NCBI GenBank assembly: GCA_017508195.1
Contig: JAFVZL010000047.1
Location: 1 to 62,653 of the forward strand
DNA: 62,653 bases
Direction of reading: 5' to 3'
Origin: Clostridia bacterium
GTDB taxonomy: Bacteria > Bacillota > Clostridia > Oscillospirales > CAG-272
This document shows positions 45,830-53,776 of the stretch, in pieces. The notes below the pieces were generated by a model that was not told the DNA's origin, searched no databases, and saw only the letters and a program-made list of their open reading frames with translations. Numbering within the stretch: position 1 is the stretch's first letter; every line of letters starts with the position of its first letter. The translations under genes were made by a program, and so were the position numbers.

Positions 45830-45872
45830 AAAAAGAATGTCCCGGCACATAAAACCAAGACATTCTTTTTTC
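45830..45872. terminator. Bidirectional terminator between convergent genes
   Basis: AAAAAGAATGTC (45830-45841) pairs with GACATTCTTTTT (45859-45870); T-runs are present in both directions. It ends both the 45493 gene and the five-gene minus-strand operon. Confidence 0.85.
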
Positions 45873-45905
45873 TTATGGGTAGTATTTTTTTGAAAAATGC
45901 AGATC

Positions 45906-46865
45906 TTACATCTTGTTTACTATACTGTCAGGTCTTTCACCGCGAAGATACTTTGCAACATTCTCCGCTACCTCAACATGAATAGCATCTACCGCCTCAA
46001 CTGTATTCCATGCCACGTGAGGAGTAAGAACCACGTTTCTCATCCTCGGGAGTCTCGGATCAATTCCACCGCTCTCGTCCTCGAATACGTCAAGTCCCGC
46101 ACCGGCTATAGTACCGTTTTCGAGCGCATCGACAAGCGCGGGCTCGTCAATGATGGGACCGCGGCTCGTATTTACGATTATCGCTGTCTTTTTCATTTTT
46201 GCAAGCTCTTCTTTTCCTATGGTGTGACGCGTAGCATCCGAAAGCGGAAGATGAAGAGTTAAGAAATCAGCTTCCTTAAGAAGCGTGTCAAGGTCAACCG
46301 CCTCAGCACCGAACTCCTTAAGCACGTCAGACGAAACGTAAGGGTCATAAACGAGCGTTCTCGTTCCGAATGCAGATGTAAACTTGCAGACAGCGCGTGC
46401 AATCTTACCGAAGCCGAGGAAGGACACCGTCTTACCCGTCATTCTCTGCCAGATTCCGATATCCTCAAAGCCCCAGTTGCCTCTACGCACCCTATCGGAA
46501 AGTCTGACAAGGTTCTTGCAAGCCGCCATCATAAGTGCAAATGCGTGCTCCGCAACGTCGACTACACCGTAATTCGGTGAGTTGCAGACCATAATACCGC
46601 ACTCTCTTGCAGCCTCTGTGTCAACAGTATCGTACCCGATGCCGTATCTTACGATAAGCTTGCATCTTTCGAGCGAGGTAAGAACCTTTCTCGTAAGCTT
46701 TGCTGCAGTGAAAAGAATGACCTCCGCATCCTTCGCATCACGGATAAGCTCTTCCTCTGTAACGGCAGGGCTTTTTACAAGCTCAACGTCCGAAAAGCGT
46801 GAGAACACCTCAAGCTCATAATTAAGAGCCTCGTTCATTTTATTGAATACAACTATTTTGCGCAT
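45906..46865 (-). CDS. D-isomer-specific 2-hydroxyacid dehydrogenase
   Basis: A 319-residue NAD(P)H-dependent dehydrogenase. The Rossmann motif is VSFLGFGKIARAVCKF (G-x-G-x-x-A in place of the last Gly) near residue 150. The catalytic Arg is in INTSRGPIID (about 235), Glu in FEDESGG (about 262) and the final His in TPHVAWNT (about 285). It should reduce a 2-oxo acid such as pyruvate, hydroxypyruvate or glyoxylate to the D-hydroxyacid, or do the reverse. It is the last gene of the operon begun by the Gfo/Idh/MocA gene. The start is 1 bp beyond the MBL stop, so the genes are coupled. A natural role is to process the 2-oxo product of the aldolase. Confidence 0.87.
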   Translation of the reverse strand: MRKIVVFNKMNEALNYELEVFSRFSDVELVKSPAVTEEELIRDAKDAEVILFTAAKLTRKVLTSLERCKLIVRYGIGYDTVDTEAARECGIMVCNSPNYGVVDVAEHAFALMMAACKNLVRLSDRVRRGNWGFEDIGIWQRMTGKTVSFLGFGKIARAVCKFTSAFGTRTLVYDPYVSSDVLKEFGAEAVDLDTLLKEADFLTLHLPLSDATRHTIGKEELAKMKKTAIIVNTSRGPIIDEPALVDALENGTIAGAGLDVFEDESGGIDPRLPRMRNVVLTPHVAWNTVEAVDAIHVEVAENVAKYLRGERPDSIVNKM

Positions 46866-46866
46866 A

Positions 46867-47655
46867 TCAGAGCCCCTTCTCTACCATCTCGTCGAATTGC
46901 TTGCGTATATACGCAAGACGTCTGTCAAGCGCAGTGGTATCAATAAAGGCATCTGACTCACCTGCTTTTATACGCGCGTACTTGCCCGCGGTATCTACGT
47001 CTCCCGGATGGTTGCCTATAAGGATATCCACCTTCTCATTTCTGACCTTCTCTATGGAATTAAGGAAATCGTCGCGAAGAGAGTGTGGCAGACCGTATGC
47101 ATCAAGGAACGGAAGCCTCATCGAGTTCATTCCCGCACCGCCGAACATGGCAGCGGTATAGGTGCGCTCACCGTCGGTAACGTCGAAGAAGAAGGACATT
47201 ACTCCCGGAGTGTGTCCGGGGGTGCTGACACACCTGATCTTGGTATTGCCGAGCTCAACGATATCGCCGTCATCGATAAGGATATCGGGCTCGAACATCT
47301 CGAAGTACTCATGCCCGAGCTCTTTTGCCCAGGTAAGATCTACCGTGCCGTTCGCATAGTCCTTATCGGGTCTGCCAAGTATGGTCTTGCATCCGATAAG
47401 CTCGGTGAGTGCCCTCGCGCCTCCGAGGTGGTCGTAATGGCCGTGCGAAATAAGTATATATTTGATATCGTAGGGATCAAGACCTACCTTCCTGATATTT
47501 TCAAGAAGAAGATAGACGGTCTGTGGATACTGCGCGTCTATCAGAATAAGTCCGTCACCCGTGTCAACTATGTGAGAGGAAACGAATCGCGTACCTACGA
47601 AATACAGATTTCCAAAGATACGGAAGGGTTCCATATAGCCTTCCCAAGGTTTCAT
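46867..47655 (-). CDS. Metallo-beta-lactamase-fold hydrolase, B3-like
   Basis: A 262-residue cytoplasmic MBL-fold protein (no signal peptide). The metal motif SHGHYDHLGGARAL lies near residue 70, STPGHTPGVMSFF near 155 gives the next His, and IGNHPGD near 220 the last, the arrangement of subclass B3. The absence of a signal peptide argues against a secreted antibiotic-resistance enzyme. In this operon, between an aldolase and a dehydrogenase, a lactonase or thioesterase role in sugar-acid breakdown is more likely, but that is inference. TAGGAGAAT precedes the ATG. Confidence 0.78.
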   Translation of the reverse strand: MKPWEGYMEPFRIFGNLYFVGTRFVSSHIVDTGDGLILIDAQYPQTVYLLLENIRKVGLDPYDIKYILISHGHYDHLGGARALTELIGCKTILGRPDKDYANGTVDLTWAKELGHEYFEMFEPDILIDDGDIVELGNTKIRCVSTPGHTPGVMSFFFDVTDGERTYTAAMFGGAGMNSMRLPFLDAYGLPHSLRDDFLNSIEKVRNEKVDILIGNHPGDVDTAGKYARIKAGESDAFIDTTALDRRLAYIRKQFDEMVEKGL

Positions 47656-47676
47656 ATTATTCTCCTAAAACTATGA

Positions 47677-48444
47677 TCAGAACTGATCTATTCTATCCCT
47701 GTTACGCTTTACCTCAGCGCCAAGCATAACAAGCTCGGTGCCGACCCAGAAGAAGTTCATTCCCTTCTTTGCCCAGTGCTCTGCCTCCATATCGTCGCAC
47801 ATGAACATACCGATCGTCTTATTGTGCTTATGGCAGATCTCGACCGTGCGCTCAATATTGGCAACAAGATCGGGGTGGTTCATATCAAGACCGCAGCCCA
47901 TGGATACACCCATATCGTTAGGACCGATGATTATGCCGGCAACCTGATCACCGTATCTTGTGAGTATCTCATCAAGAAGATCTGTTCCCTGCTTAGACTC
48001 GATCTGAAGGAAGAGGAGTCTGTTCTCGTTAAAGCTGTATACGTCGGCAAACTCATGAGCACGAAGAAGCGCTCTGCCGCCAACACCCTTCTTACCGTAA
48101 GGATAGAAACGGAGAGAGTTGATAGCAGTCTCAACCTGCTCAAAGGACTCGGTACGGGGGATAAGAACACCGTCAGCACCCATATCAATAGGCTTAGAGA
48201 TGCAGTGATATTCGCAGTCCTGCACTCTTACGATTACAGGAAGCTCCATTGCGTGGCATGCCATGCAGAAATCACCGATGTTCTCGGGGAAAAACGAACC
48301 GTGCTCAAGGTCCATAACGAGCATATCAAGTCCGTTCGACTTGTATACCTTGGGTAAAAGTGTTGTTCCAACGTGGCAAAGCATGGTAGAGTAAATTTTG
48401 TCTCTGTTGGCAAGCTTAGCCTTCAAATTTTCAATATAATTCAT
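47677..48444 (-). CDS. HpcH/HpaI-type aldolase
   Basis: A 255-residue class II pyruvate aldolase. The catalytic His in LVMDLEHGSF (about residue 48), the pyruvate-binding Arg in VIVRVQDCE (about 73), the metal Glu in LQIESKQG (about 148) and Asp in IIIGPNDMGVSMG (about 175) match HpaI. It would cleave a 2-keto-3-deoxy acid (or 4-hydroxy-2-oxo acid) to pyruvate plus an aldehyde. Third in the operon. GAGGAAAT precedes the ATG. Confidence 0.85.
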   Translation of the reverse strand: MNYIENLKAKLANRDKIYSTMLCHVGTTLLPKVYKSNGLDMLVMDLEHGSFFPENIGDFCMACHAMELPVIVRVQDCEYHCISKPIDMGADGVLIPRTESFEQVETAINSLRFYPYGKKGVGGRALLRAHEFADVYSFNENRLLFLQIESKQGTDLLDEILTRYGDQVAGIIIGPNDMGVSMGCGLDMNHPDLVANIERTVEICHKHNKTIGMFMCDDMEAEHWAKKGMNFFWVGTELVMLGAEVKRNRDRIDQF

Positions 48445-48488
48445 GTTATTTCCTCTGGAATTAAATAATTGTTTACATTAGAGCCGTT

Positions 48489-49562
48489 TTATTGCTTCCA
48501 ACCGGAGAGCTCAGCAAAATATTCCCATGACGGATGAGCATAAAAACGGTGTCCGCCGTCACCGACGACGAGTCGGCACGAGTCAGGGCACCCTGCCCTC
48601 TTATATATTCTCTGTATCTGCTCGTATTCCGAAAGGACACCCGGAAGAAGGAATCCCGTATCCACCCTGCCGGCAACGACGATAAGCTTTCTCGGAGCGA
48701 TAAGCGCAGCCATGTCACCCATATCCATATACTTTGCAATACCGGGAACGTAATTGCAAGCGCAGTGATAGAGCGTACCGATAGACTGCTCGAAGGAACA
48801 GACGGAGCATGATGGCATAGCGACCTTAATTCTCTCGTCGAGGCACGCAGCGTAATACGTAGCGGTTCCTCCGCCGGAGTTACCCATACAGGCAACTCTA
48901 TCGGTATCGATTTCCGAAAACTCACCGAGCGCGTCAATAGCGCACATAATATCGTGAACACGCTCACCGATAAAGGTCCTGCCGAGCAGCTGCGCTGCCA
49001 TAGCGGGAAGATAACAGGTGGTGCGATAATATGGGTTATGATGGATTATCCTCTGACTGATGCGCTCGCCAAATGCTCTCTGCTCGAGAACGAGTGCGGC
49101 ATAGCCCTCCCTCACTATCTGGAGAGCAAAATCTCGGTCTCCGTCAAGGATGGTCTCATCGTCCTTATCGTATATTGCACGCGCGAGAGATATATGCATA
49201 CCCGTGGAGTGACCCTGTAAGCAGATCACCACAGGACACGGAAGCTTTACTCCGCGTGGGATAAGCAGATGAGCAGGAACCGAGGTGTCCGCCTCGCTGT
49301 CGAAAACGAAGCGGTACTCGGTAAAATCATCGCGCTCCTCTTTCCATTCTATCTGAATATTAAGCGGCACACGCTCGGGCATATCTCCTATAAGCTCGAT
49401 GAGCTTCGCCTTCAAATCCTTACGCCACGCATCATAATCGCGCTCCTCGTTATAGCGAAGAAGAGGTGTGCGCTCGCGGAGTAAACGCTCGTGGCAGGCA
49501 TCGGGGGAAAATCTCGGATTTTGCTCTTTTTCGGCTTGTTCAAGCTTTACAGTTTCGTCCAT
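48489..49562 (-). CDS. Alpha/beta hydrolase, acetyl-xylan-esterase-like
   Basis: A 357-residue cytoplasmic esterase. The fold starts with PAHLLIPRGVKLPCPVVICLQGHSTG (oxyanion region). The nucleophile Ser is in CMGNSGGGTATYY near residue 238, the Asp probably in VAGRVDTGF near 305, and His in GDGGHRFY near 340. This is the pattern of the DUF-type acetyl xylan esterases and dienelactone-hydrolase-like proteins. It has no secretion signal, so it would act on an imported ester, such as an acetylated oligosaccharide or sugar. Second gene of the operon, 14 bp behind the dehydrogenase gene, with a weak ribosome site. Confidence 0.8.
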   Translation of the reverse strand: MDETVKLEQAEKEQNPRFSPDACHERLLRERTPLLRYNEERDYDAWRKDLKAKLIELIGDMPERVPLNIQIEWKEERDDFTEYRFVFDSEADTSVPAHLLIPRGVKLPCPVVICLQGHSTGMHISLARAIYDKDDETILDGDRDFALQIVREGYAALVLEQRAFGERISQRIIHHNPYYRTTCYLPAMAAQLLGRTFIGERVHDIMCAIDALGEFSEIDTDRVACMGNSGGGTATYYAACLDERIKVAMPSCSVCSFEQSIGTLYHCACNYVPGIAKYMDMGDMAALIAPRKLIVVAGRVDTGFLLPGVLSEYEQIQRIYKRAGCPDSCRLVVGDGGHRFYAHPSWEYFAELSGWKQ

Positions 49563-49576
49563 TATCCGATACTCTA

Positions 49577-50866
49577 TCAGAACTTAACGAGGTCGTCGAT
49601 GTTTACAGGAAGACCCGAGGCGATGGACTTGTTAGCAGCCACACCTGTGAGGATGGACATCGCACCGTCAACGTGAGAAGCAGCTCTGTGGAACTCGTCG
49701 TACTCGGGATTGCCGAAGAGGTCGTTAAGAAGGATGGGGTCTCCGCCACCGTGTCCGCCAACACCCTCGGGAATCGGAACATCATAGGGCTCAGCGAACT
49801 GAGGATATACGCGAACGCTTCTGTTCTTTGCCGCGCCCTCGAGCTTGGCATCGCCGCCGGCATTCATATAGATAGCCTCGTTAACGTTAACCTCCATTCT
49901 TCCCTTCGTACCGGTAAAGGTAACGCGGAAGCCCTCGACGGGGGAGAATGCGTTAAGAGAGTAGGACATGATAGCACCGTTATCGTACTTAACGAGCACG
50001 TTCATAACGTCCTCGATGGAGATACCGTCACCCCATACGCTCTGGTCACGGAGATATCCGTCGTCCTTCTCTGCGTCGAAGTAAAGGTTCTTCCAACCAT
50101 CGTTGGAGGAAAGGTCGATTGCAAAGGGATCGTTCTTTGCCTTCTCTGCACCGGTGGATCTGTAATAGAAGTCGGTCATACCTCTGTTCTCAGCATTCTC
50201 TCTGCCGTAGAACATAAGATCTCCGTATGCGAATACCTGCTTGGGCTTGGTGTTAAGCCAGAAGTTTACAAGGTCAAAGTGGTGAGTAGCCTTGTGAACG
50301 AGAAGTCCACCCGAGTTTCTCTTATCTCTGTGCCATCTTCTGAAATAATCTGCACCGTGATCGGTAGAAAGCATCCACTCGAAGTGAACCTGCTTTACGT
50401 CTCCGATAACACCGTCTCTGATAAGCTTACGGACAAGGGTGTTGTGAGGAGCGTATCTGTAATTGAATGATACGCGGAGATTCTTGCCGGTTCTCTTCTG
50501 TGCATCGATGATAGCCTGGCACTTCTCTGCCGTCATGGTCATGGGCTTCTCGGAGAGAACGTCGCATCCGAGCTCCATAGCTCTGATTATGTACTTATGG
50601 TGAGTTCTGTCGATAGAGGTAACGATAACGCAATCGGGCTTCTGCTCCTCAATCATCTTGTCGAACTCGTCTGCACCGTAGAGTGCTACCTCGGGGTAAC
50701 CGAACTCATCAACGAGCGACTTCTGTGCATACTCAAGACGCGTTCTGTTGATATCGCAGAATGCGGTGATCTCAGAGGTCTCGGAATAAGTGCCTGCAAG
50801 AGCTCTGTAGAAGAATCTTGCGCGTCCGCCGACGCCTACCTGTACGAATCTTTTTTTGTTTGCCAT
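49577..50866 (-). CDS. Gfo/Idh/MocA-family oxidoreductase
   Basis: A 429-residue NAD(P)-dependent sugar or cyclitol dehydrogenase. The N-terminal Rossmann fold begins with FVQVGVGGRARFFYRAL (G-x-G-G-R-A), then CDINRTRLEYAQ. The family Lys is in CDVLSEKPMTMTAEKC (EKP motif, about residue 97), and the later HHFDLVNFW region carries a conserved His of the C-terminal domain. The C-terminal beta-sheet domain runs to residue about 400. A GGAGG site is 9 bp before the ATG. It is the first gene of the five-gene operon, opposite the AraC regulator. Oxidation of a sugar hydroxyl would be the first intracellular step of the inferred pathway. Confidence 0.87.
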   Translation of the reverse strand: MANKKRFVQVGVGGRARFFYRALAGTYSETSEITAFCDINRTRLEYAQKSLVDEFGYPEVALYGADEFDKMIEEQKPDCVIVTSIDRTHHKYIIRAMELGCDVLSEKPMTMTAEKCQAIIDAQKRTGKNLRVSFNYRYAPHNTLVRKLIRDGVIGDVKQVHFEWMLSTDHGADYFRRWHRDKRNSGGLLVHKATHHFDLVNFWLNTKPKQVFAYGDLMFYGRENAENRGMTDFYYRSTGAEKAKNDPFAIDLSSNDGWKNLYFDAEKDDGYLRDQSVWGDGISIEDVMNVLVKYDNGAIMSYSLNAFSPVEGFRVTFTGTKGRMEVNVNEAIYMNAGGDAKLEGAAKNRSVRVYPQFAEPYDVPIPEGVGGHGGGDPILLNDLFGNPEYDEFHRAASHVDGAMSILTGVAANKSIASGLPVNIDDLVKF

Positions 50867-50898
50867 TTTTTAAAGCCTCCATTTTTGCTTTTTTCTTT

Positions 50899-50928
50899 AT
50901 CCTACCACAATTTTCATCCTCTTTTCAA
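50899..50928 (-). promoter_or_regulatory. Promoter of the five-gene catabolic operon
   Basis: On the minus strand TTGAAA (50928-50923), 18 bp, TAGGAT (50904-50899). The -10 is weak, which suits activation by the divergent AraC protein. Confidence 0.5.
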
Positions 50929-50936
50929 GAACATTT

Positions 50937-50962
50937 GTTGCTATATTTACGGATATACAACA
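50937..50962. promoter_or_regulatory. Inverted repeat, candidate AraC operator
   Basis: TGTTGCTATAT (50937-50947 approx.) faces ATATACAACA (50953-50962) across about six bases. It lies between the two divergent promoters, just upstream of the operon's -35. Confidence 0.4.
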
Positions 50963-51002
50963 TTTCTTGCGCTCATTTTTCTCTTTTTCTTTCAAAAAAG
51001 CA

Positions 51003-51031
51003 TTGAACTTTGAATAAATGTATGTTAGGAT
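51003..51031 (+). promoter_or_regulatory. Promoter of the AraC-fliB pair
   Basis: TTGAAC (51003-51008), 17 bp, TAGGAT (51026-51031), the same unusual -10 as the divergent promoter. Confidence 0.55.
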
Positions 51032-51067
51032 ATTACCGTAAGGTAACAAAGAAAGGAGGACTTCGCC

Positions 51068-51949
51068 TTGAAAATGGATTCAATGAACGAGATATCGGGC
51101 GGATTAACCATACTGCACGACTTTCCGTTCTCTATCGAGCGCATCAGCCACGCCTCACCGTCTCCGACGAAAAACCACCATTATCATAACACTTACGAGG
51201 TCTATTATCTCTATTCCGGCGACCGTTATTATTTCATTAAGGATAAGACCTACCACGTTACTCGCGGCAACCTCGTCCTGGTGAAGCCCTACGATATCCA
51301 CTGCACGAACAACTATTCAAGCAGCGGATACGACCGTTGCCTCATTATGTTCAAGCGCTCGTTCATAAGGGAGCTTGAAGCTAATCTCGGCACGAACCTT
51401 TTCGAGTGCTTCGACAAGGATATACACATGATACCGCTATCATTCGGTGAGCAGAGCTTCGTCGAAACACTATTATCCTCTATGGTCAACGAATATAAAG
51501 CCGAGTCACCCGGCTTCAGAGATTTTCTGAAGGCAGCTATGGTCCAGCTCCTGCTCATTACAACAAGACACGCAAGCTCGTCGCAGGATGCGGGTGAGGG
51601 CGATGTAAGCCCGACGCATAAGACCGTATCTGCGGCAGCGGCATACATCAACAACAACTATTCCGATGACGTGACTCTCGAATCCATTTCCGAGCGGTTT
51701 TTCATCAGCCCCTGCTACTTCTCGCGCACCTTCAAGAAATTCACGGGTCTGTCATTTACCGAATACCTTAACGGAGTCCGTATCAAGGAAGCGCAGCGGC
51801 TGCTGGCTACCACCGACGAGCCGATAGGTGAGATAGGATTTACCGTAGGGTATAAGAATTCTACACACTTCGGCAGGAGCTTCAAGGCGATAGTCGGAAT
51901 GACACCCGCACAATACAGAAGAATCAAAAAGAAGCCAGGCATAAAATGA
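51068..51949 (+). CDS. AraC-family transcriptional regulator with cupin-like sensor
   Basis: A 293-residue regulator. TTG 51068 is preferred because AGGAGG lies 8 bp before it; the ATG at 51074 would be 14 bp away. The N-terminal cupin has HHYHNTYEVYYLYSGDRYY, with His and Glu that often bind the sugar, and GNLVLVKPYDIHC. The C-terminal double HTH starts near residue 185 (ISERFFISPCYFSRTFKKFTG and EIGFTVGYKNSTHFGRSFKA). It probably senses a sugar and activates the divergent five-gene operon. Its stop overlaps the start of the FliB-like gene (ATGA). Confidence 0.88.
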   Translation: MKMDSMNEISGGLTILHDFPFSIERISHASPSPTKNHHYHNTYEVYYLYSGDRYYFIKDKTYHVTRGNLVLVKPYDIHCTNNYSSSGYDRCLIMFKRSFIRELEANLGTNLFECFDKDIHMIPLSFGEQSFVETLLSSMVNEYKAESPGFRDFLKAAMVQLLLITTRHASSSQDAGEGDVSPTHKTVSAAAAYINNNYSDDVTLESISERFFISPCYFSRTFKKFTGLSFTEYLNGVRIKEAQRLLATTDEPIGEIGFTVGYKNSTHFGRSFKAIVGMTPAQYRRIKKKPGIK

Positions 51950-52842
51950 AAGTATTTGCACCCGAATATTATGAGCATTTCAAATGCATTGCTGATAAAT
52001 GCACCCATAGCTGTTGCGTTGGCTGGAGGATAGAGCTCGACGAGCGCACCTTCAGGCTGTATTCATGCGCTGAGGGAGAATATGCCGACGAACTGAAAAG
52101 GAATATCGCATCGGATAATGACGGAAAATACATCCCATTAACAGATAGCGGCAGATGCCCTCATCTTGACTCGTGCGGCCTATGTAATATAATAAGGGAA
52201 TACGGAGAGAGCTATCTATCGGATATCTGCACTCATCACCCGAGGTTTTATAACCAAACAAGCCTTGGAACAGAAGCCGGAATAGGAGCATCCTGCCCCG
52301 AGGCGGCAAGGCTGATACTTGACCCATGCGAGCCCAATACAGTTATCGAGATTGCCGAGGATGAGAGCGAAGCGGTTGCTCCGGAATTTGACTGCACCTC
52401 TGTCAGAGAGAAAATATTTGATCTCTTGCGCAGCGAAAATGACTACACCGCCATCGAAGCTTCGATTTGGCAAAGCATCATCGGTACGGACGATATCCCG
52501 AGCCTCGATGCTCTCCGAGATGCGTTCAGTGATTTAGAGTATCTTAATGAATCTGACAAAGCTCTCTTCTCTTCGCTTTGCGACATTGGCATAGCAGACA
52601 GTACTGTTGCAAAAAGGCTTCTGCACTATTTTATTTACAGGCACCTCGCTGATTCTATTGATGAGCTCGACCTTAACGCTCGCATCGGCTTCGCTCTGTT
52701 GTCGGTCATGGCCGTGCTTGCGCTTTCAGGGAGCGCATCTCTCACATACGTCGATGCCCTCGTCAAGTACTCCGAGGAGATCGAATACTCAACCGATAAC
52801 ACAGAAGCGATAATATTTGAAATTTCAGCTATTCTAACATAA
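51946..52842 (+). CDS. fliB: FliB-like flagellin lysine-N-methylase family protein
   Basis: A 298-residue Cys-rich protein. The N-terminus FKCIADKCTHSCCVGWRIELD, then GRCPHLDSCGLCNIIREYGESYLSDICTHHPRFY and GASCPEAARLIL contain the conserved cysteines of the FliB family, which are thought to bind an iron-sulfur cluster. The C-terminal half is helical and variable. In Salmonella FliB methylates flagellin lysines. No flagellar gene is in the window, and many non-motile Clostridia carry such genes, so the target may be another protein. The 4-bp overlap with the AraC gene shows co-expression with that regulator. A bidirectional terminator follows. Confidence 0.8.
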   Translation: MKVFAPEYYEHFKCIADKCTHSCCVGWRIELDERTFRLYSCAEGEYADELKRNIASDNDGKYIPLTDSGRCPHLDSCGLCNIIREYGESYLSDICTHHPRFYNQTSLGTEAGIGASCPEAARLILDPCEPNTVIEIAEDESEAVAPEFDCTSVREKIFDLLRSENDYTAIEASIWQSIIGTDDIPSLDALRDAFSDLEYLNESDKALFSSLCDIGIADSTVAKRLLHYFIYRHLADSIDELDLNARIGFALLSVMAVLALSGSASLTYVDALVKYSEEIEYSTDNTEAIIFEISAILT

Positions 52843-52867
52843 AAAAAGCGGCTTGTGCCGCTTTTTT
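52842..52867. terminator. Bidirectional terminator
   Basis: AAAAAAGCGGC (52842-52852), loop TTGT, GCCGCTTTTTT (52857-52867). It serves both convergent genes; the stop codons lie at its edges. Confidence 0.88.
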
Positions 52868-53660
52868 ACTGATGATTTTTCTTATACTTATGCGGTGAGG
52901 TGCCGTATTTTTGCCTAAACAACTTGATAAAATAGCTCACGTCACCGAAGCCCGTGTTGAAGGCTATCTCCGTCACCGATTGCGAGCTTCCTACAAGGAG
53001 TCTCTCGGCATCCTCAAGACGCAGCGCGTTACAGTATTCGGAGTATGATGTACCGAACATTTTCTTGAAATTATGGCTCATATAGGAACGGCTGCGCGAA
53101 AAATGACTACAAAGATTGTCAAAATCGGGGTTTGTGTGGTTTTCGGCAAGGTATGCCGAGATCATATTGTATTCATCTGGCTCGTTCTTCGAGCACATTC
53201 CGACAAGCTGCTCCAGCATAGAAACGAGCGGCGGGATAAGCGTATCGCTCTTTGAGATAGGCGGCTCGGATGGGCTCAGCGATACGCGCAGTCCTTCTCT
53301 ATCACCGCCCGATCTCGCACCACTGCCGCGATAGCCGCTGACCGCAACGTATCCGACGGGAGAGCCCTTATCAAATATGCCGTAAATACATTCTATGACA
53401 CCGGCGTGACATTCTCGCACCAAACACTCGCGAGTACATTCAGAGATGATCGTGCGCTGGTGGAGTATGCACTTCTCTGCCTCGGTAGCCTTTACCGCGA
53501 GGCAGTACGGATTTGAATGGAAATTATAAGGAAGGAGCCTCGTCCATACATCCTTCGGAAAGCGAAGAACGCACTCGGGCGTAAAATGTGCAGACACCGA
53601 GAGCCCCTCACCCAAGAGGTATCCGAAGTATCTCTCTATCGAAAGCGACAACTGTTGCAT
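52866..53660 (-). CDS. AraC-family regulator with PocR-like ligand-binding domain
   Basis: A 264-residue regulator. The start at 53660 (MQQLSLSIER) has CGGAGA 5 bp upstream; the in-frame ATG at 53684 lacks a site. The N-terminal domain contains CLAVKATEAEKCILHQRTI and CTRECLVRECHAGVIECIYGIFDKGSPVGYVAVSG, i.e. the Cys/His-rich PocR sensory fold, which binds small molecules such as propanediol in PocR. The C-terminal HTH pair runs from about residue 165 (LCSHFSRSRSYMSHNFKKMFG; VTEIAFNTGFGDVSYFIKLFRQ). It is divergent from the FAD-oxidoreductase gene and likely controls it. Confidence 0.85.
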   Translation of the reverse strand: MQQLSLSIERYFGYLLGEGLSVSAHFTPECVLRFPKDVWTRLLPYNFHSNPYCLAVKATEAEKCILHQRTIISECTRECLVRECHAGVIECIYGIFDKGSPVGYVAVSGYRGSGARSGGDREGLRVSLSPSEPPISKSDTLIPPLVSMLEQLVGMCSKNEPDEYNMISAYLAENHTNPDFDNLCSHFSRSRSYMSHNFKKMFGTSYSEYCNALRLEDAERLLVGSSQSVTEIAFNTGFGDVSYFIKLFRQKYGTSPHKYKKNHQ

Positions 53661-53734
53661 ACTATCTCCGTGCATTATTTTCATATTTTCTCGCCATATA
53701 TCACGAGAATTTAATAAAAAAATAGGATATACTG

Positions 53735-53763
53735 ATTATACAATACAAATTCAAATTAGTCAA
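53735..53763 (-). promoter_or_regulatory. Promoter of the PocR/AraC regulator
   Basis: On the minus strand TTGACT (53763-53758), 17 bp, TATAAT (53740-53735). It lies directly in front of the divergent FAD-oxidoreductase ribosome site, so the two transcripts overlap in control. Confidence 0.75.
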
Positions 53764-53776
53764 GAGGTAAGTAATA

